Assembly (NCBI GenBank): GCA_038025085.1
Contig: CM076152.1
Span: forward strand, 28,399,501 to 28,463,500
DNA from: Tetragonia tetragonoides
Lineage: Eukaryota; Streptophyta; Magnoliopsida; Caryophyllales; Aizoaceae
Reading direction: 5' to 3'
DNA length: 64,000 nt
The notes below the pieces were generated by a model. That model was not told where the DNA came from, searched no databases, and saw only the letters and a list, made by a program, of their open reading frames with translations. Both the position numbers and the translations under genes were made by a program. Of this stretch, positions 34,381 through 45,300 are shown piece after piece (positions within the stretch are counted from its first letter, which is position 1; each line of letters begins with the position of its first letter).

Positions 34381-35528
34381 TGTGTATCAATTAAGCTTAT
34401 GACCGAATTGATGCTAAGTGATGATAATAAAAGCCTATGAGTTTATATACATGCATGTGCAAGATATGATGTGTTGAACACGATTTAGAGAATTATTGTG
34501 AAAAGAAACAAGTTTGGGAAGCATATGATTTATGTTAATATGATCATGTTTATTGAGATGAATATGACCGATTAAGATTAAGACAAGTATGTCTACTAAC
34601 TTACTTGTAGTGTGCTCCCAAACTTTGTACCCTTGGGATATTGAAGAGCATGCAAGTGTGCACACTTTAATAAAATGATGTAGGATTAAACCTATTAGTG
34701 ATTAAGCTGTAGGGATTAACTAATCCTGAGTATCTCGCTTATCATGGTTTAATCTGAAGTTTATGTAGGGTATAAACCCGAAGTGATATGATTATGCCTA
34801 AAAGGCCAAATGAATGAAATATGACTTGTAGGGTCATCGAACCCGAGTGTAGGACTCATAGAGTTTGAGTTGTGCTATGCTCTTCCTCACTACGTAACAT
34901 AGGAGTCTAGTCCTTGCATGTTGTGACTTAAGTTGTTCTCTAGATTAATAGACCTCAAAGGTCATTATCTGAGTAAATATGAGCTTATGTGTATTAATAG
35001 TTGCTTGGTGCTCTTGCATGTGAATCTCGTACGTATGCAAAGCTTTGTACGTAAAAGAACATATTAACTATGATTATAAGAACATACAATCTCTTTAAGA
35101 ATGTTTATTGATATTATTATAAGTATTATTATTATCACAACTGATGGTTGTTAATGCTAAATGTATTTTAAGTATAAACAAAATGTATTTTGTTTTTGTG
35201 TCATCTCTTCTTGCATGGATATTGGATCATTTTTGACAGATTTTTGGGCAAGGGAGAGATTGAGGAATTGAAGGAACCCTTTTGTGCATGCTTAGTGCAT
35301 GTTTTTGCTGTTGTGTATCTCCGTGGCTTCCGGAGATAGCGGAGAACCCTATATAACTTAGTAGAATAACTAGTGATGTAGCCTTTGAACAATACAACTA
35401 TGTAGCCCCTACTTTTATAATATAATATAATTTAGTTTGTTTGTTGTACTCTTTATAATCTTTATCTTGGATTGGATTAAGGGCCCATTAGCATGTTTAA
35501 TTAGAGTTATCCAATCCAGGGCATTACA

Positions 35529-35900
35529 TTTAAGTTCTCAAGTAATATACTTTGTTTTTATTTAATGAATTAGAGTCAACATATTAACACACTACTCGGG
35601 CATCGTACGGGCTTAAAAACTATTCACTGCGTTTTATAAAATAAGTCTTTCAATTATTTTGCACACAAATTAAAAAAGTTATTAGTCTCCATTCTACCAA
35701 AAATAATTAAACTTGACTAGTTTATCCTTGACTTTGTATTTAACAAAAAAGTGAATAACAATGAGCTAATGAAATAATGTGAAACAAAGGTAGGATGGGT
35801 AAAAAATAATAAATACTTTGAAATTCTAAAATTACTTAAAAACCAGTATAGTTTATTAAAATAGGGATCCAACAAATATAAACGAGCTCAAAATTGAGCT
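35529..35900. other. RRP45 upstream region
   Basis: AT-rich sequence between the chromovirus LTR and the RRP45 transcript. It ends in a small inverted repeat at 35884-35901 (GAGCTCAA-AA-TTGAGCTC). No clear TATA box is assigned. Confidence 0.4.
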
Positions 35901-35901
35901 C

Positions 35902-36366
35902 GAGGTGAGTTATGATCGATTTGAACCCACCGCTTGTCGAGCCTTTGCTCTCTGATTTCCATCGTACCTTCAACTCGTCGGCTTCCTCCACCGTTCATTT
36001 CCCGCCCAGCTTAATCGTTCTCTCTCTCATCTTCATCCTCAGTGTGAACCAAAAAGGTGCGCTTTGAACTGTTCCCCTTTTAATTCACTTGTTTTCCCAT
36101 TGTTTTCCTATTTTGCAGTAAAAGGCTAAGGGTTAGGTTAATTTCGATCTCTATTGTGTTTATTTATTCCAATTAAGTGTTTGCTACTATTTCAATTTGT
36201 CATTAAGCTATAAAAATTAAGATGGGTTTTTAATCTTTTGTCAAGTTGTTGGGTTTATTTCATGCTATTTGAGTTCTGAATACATTGATTCATATTTGAA
36301 GTATTTATGCATGTTCCCATATTGTTGTTTAACATTTTATTACTTGGGTTTTATACAGTGTGAATA
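35902..36366 (+). other. RRP45 5' UTR with intron
   Basis: A non-coding first exon is inferred, ending at 36056 (AAAAAG before GTGCGC). The intron runs to TTATACAG at 36358 and the start ATG is eight bases later. The leader is pyrimidine-rich. The transcription start is not determined. Confidence 0.55.
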
Positions 36367-39300
36367 ATGGAACAGAGATTGGCTAATACTTGGAATATGA
36401 CTGTGAATGAAAAGAAGTTCATTGAGACTGCATTGCTTTCTGATCTTAGGATGGATGGACGGCGTCCATTTGACTATCGCGGGCTAACAATTGAGTTTGC
36501 TGGGTAATTTTTGTGTTTATGGGTGTTATATTTTTGAATTATTATTGGTAGATACGTGTTACATATGTGTTTCAGCAAGAGATTTTGTTATAAAATACTA
36601 TTCGTATGTTGTAAAGAGAGTTTCCGATCCTCACACACTTGGGAAATGGTGACATTTATAATTGGTCCATGACAGAGAATGGAAATATGTCAAGAGGTAA
36701 ACTTAAGAAAGTTCATATCATAAAGAGAAGATATTGATTAGGGAGAAGCATACAAGAGATTAGTGGGGAATATGGAGTAGGAAAAAGTCGTAGAAGTAGG
36801 AATGGAGATGATGGTCTGGTCTGTGGGAAGGGAAGGGAAATTAATAGGCAAAACTAAGGATAGTAAAGGAAATAAAAAGAGTTTACAACTAGGGAGAATA
36901 ACGAAAATATGTGGAGTAGGAACTCATTGTAGAAGTATGAAGGGAAATGATGATATGGTGAAGGAATCCCACAAATAAATGTGGAGTATACATATTTGAA
37001 TGTAAAGATAACTTTCGACTTGGATCATGCCTCCTATCGTCTTCTTGGCACCATGGTTCAAAATCTTGGTATCGTTCGCGATTGCCCGGAATGGTCTCAG
37101 TGTCGTGGAAGTGGACAGATATCGGTGACACGTATTATTTCGCGCCCGTCGCGGCATGAATTTTAGTATTGGCCATATCAGCTGTATCGGCCTTATCGGT
37201 CATGTATCGGCCGTATCAATAATGTATCAATAATGTATCGGACAATCGTCGTGTCGGCCAAATCAAAAACACCGTTACGTAATGGGATATCGCGTATCGG
37301 TAACCTCAAAAACCGTTTCATGGCGGCCAAATACGTCGCATACCGGCCGATTATCTCACTGAAGGAGGAAAGTTTCAATTTGCAATCAGCCAAGAACTGA
37401 GGGCATCGCCTCTTCAAGAATGGATATGTGAAGAACACCTGATACTAAGTTTCTTGCTGGGAACTGCAAAGGCTGTACATTGCTTTTGACAATAACCCAA
37501 AAATGTGAGACTGATGCTAAGTTTCTTGCTGAGAACTGCAAGGGCTGCACATTGCTGTTGTCCTGTTGACAATAGCCGAAACTGATATAACCTGACCTGA
37601 CATGCTAGTCTGAAGTTGCAGAAGCAGAATACTTGAGAAAGTACAAGCAGTTCTTTATCCTGCAGACTATAGATGTGAATTCACCATTCTCTTATTTGTG
37701 GAAATTGAGTATATTAAAGGTAATTATATATTTCTCACTTTGAGACGCTTTTGCTAAATCAAGGAGTCAACATGGGATCTTTTCAGATGCTAGATCTGCC
37801 TTTTGATTTAACACTTCATATGTACTTTGTTTGACACCTGGTGCAAGGATCTATTTCAAAAATGACATGCATGGGCTTGTAGCTACTTTTTCTCATGCAG
37901 TTTCTGTTTCGTAAGTAGCATTTTACAAAGAGGGAGCACTAAGACGTGCTTAATAAGATTGAGATGTGTAGGTGCATAGAGCTAATTAGAATACTTGTGC
38001 ATAAGATGTATGCTGCAGCTGCTACAGTTATGAAAATGTTGCTCCTGATTTGTAGTGGTGAGGACTGAAAAACTTATCTCTGTGCATTTTGATAAATTGC
38101 AGAGATGGCTCATCTGATGTGCAGCTTGGCCAGACTCGTGTCATGGGTTTTGTCACTGCTCAGTTAGTTCAACCTTATAGAGACAGGCCAAATGAAGGAT
38201 CACTTGCTATCTATACAGAGTTTTCACCTATGGCTGATCCTTTGTTTGAGGCAGGCCGTCCTGGAGAGTCTGCTGTGGAATTGGGGCGCATCATAGACCG
38301 TGGTCTAAGGTTTTTCTCCACTTCCCTGCCTCTTTTGATCATCTAACTCATTCATTTCCTTCTGCTATGAAACATGATGCAGATATTAGTCTTAGGATTG
38401 CTCTAATCAAAAGCAGCATGCCATTCTTATAATTCAGCATCTGTGAAGCACTATACTGAATCTTGTCTTAAGGATGGATATTGTACTATTGCTGGAAAAT
38501 GTAAGGCCCTGTTTACTTCACTGGTTTTCTGAATAAGTTTCCGTAGAAAACACGGAGAGGGAAGACGTGTGCTGAAAAGTGACATATTATTATTATTTTT
38601 AGATTTAAAAACGAAAGTGACGTTTTTCTACAATTTGCCAAGAAAACCAATCTTGTTTTCCAAATTTACAAAGGGTTTTTCCTAAATCAGAGAACCAATT
38701 TTTCTTCACAACTTTTATCATTCCCAATAACATCAGTCAGGCCCCTCTTCCCATCGCCCATGTGCCATGGATGTCGCTGAAGGGCCACTCCAATTGGTGG
38801 TTGGTGGTCATTGAAGTTGCATTAATACTCTAAGAACCTCCAATCATTCAAACCTCTCAAACAATTTTAATCCAAGTGCCAAAATAGGGTCTTGATTTCC
38901 AGAATCCCCATCCAAATAGATTCACCGTCAGCTTGCAGAACAAATACCGATGGACTGATAGTCCCCACTTGTGGTGGGCTTCAATTTCTGAACCAAATTC
39001 AATTGGCTCTGTCCTTTGTCGCACAATTCTGGTTGGCTTCCAACTTCAGAATGTTGTAGAGGAGGAGAGAGAGATATGTAGGCTGGGGGTGGGAGTAGGC
39101 TGAAGGTGGAGATTTACAAAAAGACGTTAAAGGATGAGGATGCCAACTGGGTAGTTGAGAAAGAAAGAAGTGGGTAGTTGAAACCTTTTCTAACTCTTAT
39201 TAAGTGCTTCTTAGAAAACCTTTTCTAGTAAACTTTTGGAATTGAAAACAATTTTAATTTCCATTAACTAAGTACGCCCTATGTTTTGGAAGCTGGTTTT

Positions 39301-42300
39301 TGTTTTGGTTCACACCAGGGGTATCTACCGTCGACCACAGTGACTATCTCCTTGCGCTGGCTTGTAGGCACCTCAAAGAGTGGGACAACTGGCCAAGGGA
39401 TTTGGAAGCTGGTTTTGTTGTTATATTAACCCCCCTCCCGCCTTTTATTGTTATTATATGAATGATTGTGTTTGCATCTTATGAACCATTGTACTGAGGA
39501 CTATTCAGCACGCTCTCTGCAGATATATGAGTGACTATATTGTAAAATGTGAAAGTGCTTCTGTAGGGAGAGCAGGGCAGTCGATACAGAATCCCTTTGT
39601 GTCCTTGCTGGCAAATCAGTTTGGTCAATACGTTTAGATCTTCACATTCTAGATAATGGAGGGTATGTTTACTATTTCCTTTTCTGAATGAATTGACTTA
39701 AATCTTCATGTGACTGAATTCTTATGTGTGTTGTCCTGTCATTTCTGCTGGTAATAGAAATCTTGTTGATGCTGCAAATATTGCTGCTTTGGCAGCTCTG
39801 ATGACTTTTCGAAGGCCTGAATGTACACTAGAGGGAGAAGATAGGCAGGAAGTAATAATACATCCACCAGAGGTGCGTTGGTTGCTTTCATGATGCTTCT
39901 GACTATTCTGAAGAAAATATTCGTTATCCGGCTGTATTATCAGTTCTCAGTGCATGTCCAATAATGTTTTAGGCTACATGTTTCTAAGTTGAATGTGTTT
40001 CAAATTACTATTATCCATGCAGTTTCTTTTCTCAGTTGTTATAATTCTTGTTTATCTTTGTTGCTGATTTCTATTTGTAATACTGCAGAAATTTATTTAG
40101 TGTATATTAGTGAGCTCACTGAAAAACAAAGCTTATGTGAAGATGGTGCCTATCTAGATAAATTTTTATCATGAACTAGAGGAATAGAATGCGAATTTGC
40201 ATCAAAAGAAGTAGTGTTTACAGAGAGAAAGTGAGAGAGAGAGTGAGAGAGTGTTCACCGGAGAACCACCTTCTCACCGCCGGTGAGGCTCTGGGAGGCA
40301 CGGCGAGTGTGTTTTTTTTGTCTTTTCCGTACTCTGTTTTTTTCATAGTTGTTCAAAATTTCATTATGGTGAGTGAGTTTAGAGTGGATTCGAAATTATT
40401 TAGATTGGTTCGTGTTGATTATCAGTTTCGTGTTACAGAATTTGCCCGGCGAGATAGGTTCGAGGTTGTCTTGAAGAGGGAGGAGTTAGACTGGTTGGAG
40501 CAAACGGCGGAGGCACTGTGGAGAGGGAAGGCAGGGGTGAAGGGGATTGTCAAACATGTGGCAAGCAGGTACATCTTGGTTCTGAGGATTGCTGCTAATA
40601 ATGGGGGGCGCTTCTTTCTCTTTGAGAAAATTCCATTCGACAACAGGGCAGTGTCTCTTCGTATACCAGAGGGCATTAAGGGAGGAGGATGGTCGGCGTT
40701 GCTGGATGCCATTGCTAAGGTCAAAGCTCCTGCGGCTACACCTCGACGGCCCACTGTTCACCACGACGGCCTCCTTTTCCAGAGCCGCAAAGATTGCCTT
40801 GTTGCAGGAGGTGTGGCTCAACAGAGATCCTCTGGGACGATGCTCCAAAATCAGGCCCCGATAATGTTATGGTGGAGAGGAGGGGTACGAGGGAGCAGTT
40901 TGGGGGGCGGCAGTTCCAGGTGGCCCGTCGAGGAGCTTCGCCGGTGAGGGGTCGTTCCAATGGAACAGGAGAGAATTTCGGGAAGCCCTTTATTCCCGCG
41001 CGAGATTATAGGGAAGGGGCAATTATTCTGGGCAATTTAATCGGCAAGGAGGTAACGTACAAGCTCAGTCAACTCCTAATTTGAATTATCAAAAGTCACG
41101 TGGGTCTGATTTTAATCAAATGCCACGTGGGCATATTAATTCCAATTTAATTCACAAAGGGCACATGGGTCAGTGACCCAATTGGTGCGTGGGCCAGTTA
41201 ATTCCAATTCTTTTAATACAAAGGACACACGGACCAGCTGGGCGTGGGTTGGAGGGGCACAGATCAACTAGTGATTTTGGGCCGAGTAGGGGTGAGGGGT
41301 TATCTTCTAATTTAGGCCCAAATCAGAACCGTGTCTCAGTTTTTGAAAGACTGGGACATGGGCCTAATCAAGTGGAGGCTTCTCGACATATGTTGGAGGA
41401 TCGTGAACCAGAAACGCGACCTCTGGAAGCTGACGGTGACCGGTGCCCGCGCCAGCCAAGAGTCGAGTCAGCGGCAGACACCGCCGGCCACAGAAAACGC
41501 CGGCGGTTCTGGGAGGAGGGTCGCCTGGCCCCGACGGCGACTCCAACGAGGCCTGTACCTAGAGATGGGGGAGGTGACGCGATTTTGGTTCCAGTACCAG
41601 TATCGCCTGTATCGCCTGCTCAGGTCACTCCAGGGAGCAGACCGGCTGCAGGTAAGGGTGAGGGGGTGGCCGGAAGTGGTGATGTAAGTTTGTTAGAGGA
41701 CCAGGAGGTTCCGGAGGAGCCGCAAGTAGCCAGTGTAGTTCAACCTGCTGCTGCAAGCTCAGGACAGGGGACTATGTCAGGGAAGAAGGGGGGTTTGTTG
41801 GAGGAGATGTGCCAGGTTGGGGCTTGGTTGGCGGAGATAGGGGTCCGGTTTCAACGGACAGTACAACAAGAGGTCCCAGTTAGCGATGTTCAGGCTCGGT
41901 TGAGGAGAGACCTTGGGGAAGTGGACCGTGAGTTTGATGATGATGAGGATGACTTGTTCAGCTCTTCTGATGATGAGGTCGGGGATGGACTGCTCTTGTC
42001 TAGGCTCCGACAGGGAGTTGGGGAGTAATGAGAGGTTCAACTTCTTTAACATGGGAGGGGTCCATGATGGGGGTTCCAGGCCGGTTTCGATGGGCGCGGA
42101 TCCGCTGTTTAACATCGGGTGCTTCGGAGGCCGCTTTTCTGAGGCTCTTGAGACTTCCAGCCCCTTCTCCTGTACTCCTATTCTTTCTCCTGTTGTAACT
42201 TCTAGCCATATTGCTCCTGTTATTTTTTTTCCTAACCAGGCTTTTTCTGTGGATGAACTTTCAGGTGCAAGCAAGGGAAACAAAAGTATTGGTAAGGGGG

Positions 42301-45300
42301 AACAATCTGCTGTGTCGCATGATGTGGAAGTGACTGGTTCCTCGTTGTGCCATGGGGACTCTGACGCTAGTGGGAATGTTGTAACTATTCCCCCATTGGC
42401 GGGTGAGAGAGACGACCGTAACCCCCAGTCTCTCCTTGATGATATGGGTCTTAAAGTGGTTTCTAGTGGGGGGGAGTTATCTAATGTTCAGGTGTCACCT
42501 CCGTGCTTTTCCTTTAGGAGGAATGCGGTTGGGATGAGGGAGCTTAGGAGTCTTGAGTCTTCGTCCATACTTGGGGAGGGGGTCATTCGTAGGTCTAGGG
42601 GTCGATTTGGTTCTAAATGAAGATTCTCAGTTGGAATGTGAATGGGGTAGGGAATTTAGAGAAACGGGGTTTAGTTCGTGAGGTGGTGAGTCGGGCCTGC
42701 CCTGACGTAGTGTTACTCCAGGAGACGAAGGTTGAGGGGGTAGATTCTTTTTTTATTCGTAGTCTTTGGGAGGCTGGGTATAAGGATTGGGTCTGTCTAC
42801 CTTCAGTTGGGGCGTCCGGGGGAGTTGTTGTTGTTTGGGATACCCGTTTTGCGTCTCAGGAGGTCCACTTGGGTCATTTCACTGTTTCTGTGCTTTTGAG
42901 TGTTAGGGGGAGGGGTGAGTGGTGGTTCTCTTCTGTCTATGGACCGTGTAGTGCTGGTGGCCGTGTGTCTTTGTGGAACGAGCTGGCATCCTTATCCGGT
43001 TTGTGTTCTCCTAGATGGGTGATAAGGGGCGACTTTAATGTTGTCCGTCATGCCGGGGAGAGGCACGAGAGAGGTTTAACTGGGGGTATGCGTTGACTTG
43101 TTCATTCGGAAGTCGGCTCTGCGCGACTTGCCCCTTAGTAATGGGAGGCGTAATGTGGCGTCCCGCATTGATCGTTTCCTTGTTACTAATGAGTTTGAGG
43201 ATGAGTTTCCTGAGCTGGTCCAGGAGGTTATGCCTCGCCCCTGCTCTGATCATTTCCCTATTATGCTCCATTCTGCCCCGATCAAGTGGGGTCCCACCCC
43301 CTTTAGATTCGAGAATATCTGGACTACCCATGTGGAGTTTGGTACGCGTGTTCAAGAGTGGTGGGCGAGTTGTGAGGTTAGGGGTTGGAGGGGGTACTGT
43401 TTCATGCAGAAGTTGAAGTTTGTGAAAGAGTAGTTGAAGGTGTGGAATAAGAAAGTTTTTGGGGATGTGAGAATTAGGAAGGGTGAGATTCTTAGGGAAC
43501 TTTTGGCTACCGATCAGGCTTTGAGTGTAGAGGGACATGCTAAGGAGCTTTTGAGGCGGAGTGTAGAGTTGAAGAACAGTTTAGAGGAGGTTTTGTTGAA
43601 GGAGAAGCAAAGTCAAAGGCAGAAGATGAAAGTTCGGTGGGCTAAGGAAGGGGATGTTAGTTCTAGGTTGTTTTTTAAGGTTGTAAATGGACGGCGACGG
43701 AGGAGTTACATTAAGGAATTGGAGACAGGGGATGGGGAGATTGTGTCAGACACTAGTAGGATTAGTGCGGAGATCACGGACTTTTATAAGGGCCTCTTTG
43801 CGGAGGAGGTGTTGGATAGGCCTATGATTGAGGGGGTGGATTGGTCTCCTATTTCCCCGGAGTTTAGGGCTTGGCTTGAACGACCTTTCGAGTTGGATGA
43901 GATTAGGGGGGGTAGTGTTTGGGATGGACAGGGAGAAGTCGCCGGGGCCAGATGGTTTTACTATGGGTTTTTATCAGGAGTGCTGGGAGGTGATTAAGGA
44001 TGACCTGCTTGGGGTGTTTACTGACTTCCATGCTACGGGGGTCATTAGGAAGAGTATGAATTCTAGCTTCATTACGCTCGTTCCTAAGAAGGACCGCTCC
44101 ATTGAGGTGAAAGATTTTCGGCCCATTAGTCTGGTTAGGAGTGTTTTTAAGATTATTACTAAGGTGTTGTCCATTAGGATCGGTGTTGTTTTGTCTGGGA
44201 CAATATCGGTTGCGCAGAGTGCCTTGGTAGAGGGGCGCCAGATTTTGGATGCTGTTTTGGTGGCTAATGAGGTGGTCGATGATGCCCGTCGTTCTGGTTT
44301 TAAAGGGGTGGTGTTTAAGTTGGACTTTGAGAAAGCCTACGGTCGAGTTAGTTGGGCTTTTTAGATCGAGTTATGGACAACAAGGGGTTTGGGGGCCGTT
44401 GGTGTAAGTGGATTAGGGGTTGTCTTTCCGACGCGAGTTTTTCCGTTCTGGTTAACGGAGCCCCTAGGGAATGGTTTTCCTCCTCACGTGGTCTTAGGCA
44501 GGGCGATCCTCTATCTCCTTTTCTCTTCACCTTGGTGGTTGATGTCCTGGGTAGGATGTTGGATAGGGGTGTTGAACGAGGGTTGGTGGAGGGTTTCAGG
44601 GCTGGTAGGGAGAGGGTTCCTGTCTCTCATCTTCAGTTCGCCGATGACACTATTTTGTTTCTGGCAGCGGAGGTTGAGGGGTTTAAGAGGGTGCTTACTC
44701 TTCTGCAGGTGAGGTTGGGTCTGGGATGCGTGTTAACTTGGCTAAGTGCAGTTTAGCGAGGGTTAATGTGGAGGAGGGTTTTCTAGGTACGTTGTCGGGT
44801 CTAGCAGGGTGTCAGGTACAACAGTGGCCTCTACTTGGGGGTGCCTCTTGGGGGTAATCCCCGATCGGCTTCCTTTTGGGAACCGGTTGTCTCTAGAGTG
44901 GCTAAGCGACTTGATGGGTGGAAAGGGGTGTACTTCTTGTTGGGGGGCGGATCACGATTTTGCAATCTTGCCTTGCTAGTATTCCTCTGTATTATCTCTC
45001 CCTTTTTAAGATCCCCGTTAGTGTAGCCAAGCATATCGAGCCTATGATGCGGGATTTCTTGTGGTCCGGAGTGGACGGGGGTAGGAGGGAGCATCTTGTT
45101 AGCTGGGACCATGTATGTAAACCTAACTCTGAGGGTGGTCTGGGTTTCGGGCGGTTGGTGTCTAAGAACATTTTGCTAGTGGGTAGTTGGCTTTGGCGTT
45201 TTCCTTTGGAGCCCGAGTCCCTATGGCATCGAGTAATCAGGAGCAAGTACGGTATGCAACAAAATGGATGGGACGCCCGAACTGGTACCGCAGTCTCCCA

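Larger units (their letters stand above)
25677..35528 (+). mobile_element. Tekay/Del-like chromovirus (Ty3/gypsy), 5'-truncated, with 3' LTR
   Basis: gag, protease, reverse transcriptase, RNase H, integrase and a chromodomain-like C-terminus run in order on the + strand, then a polypurine tract and a very long LTR, the pattern of plant Tekay/Del chromoviruses. The 5' LTR, primer site and start of gag are absent: the element begins at the right end of the Tat LTR. Many stops and frameshifts show it is inactive. Confidence 0.85.
30253..35528 (+). repeat. Chromovirus 3' LTR, ~5.3 kb
   Basis: Starts TGTAGTAACCCG and ends GGGCATTACA, giving imperfect inverted TG/CA ends. The length fits Tekay/Del elements, known for long LTRs, but part of it is later insertions: a tandem duplication, (TA)n tracts, a poly(A)-tailed insert, a TIR-flanked segment and a SINE. 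The small ORFs in it are not supported. Confidence 0.7.

Noticed and set aside
40422..40960. Several minus-strand ORFs opposite LINE ORF1
   Set aside because: They are antisense shadows of the GC-richer ORF1 coding sequence.
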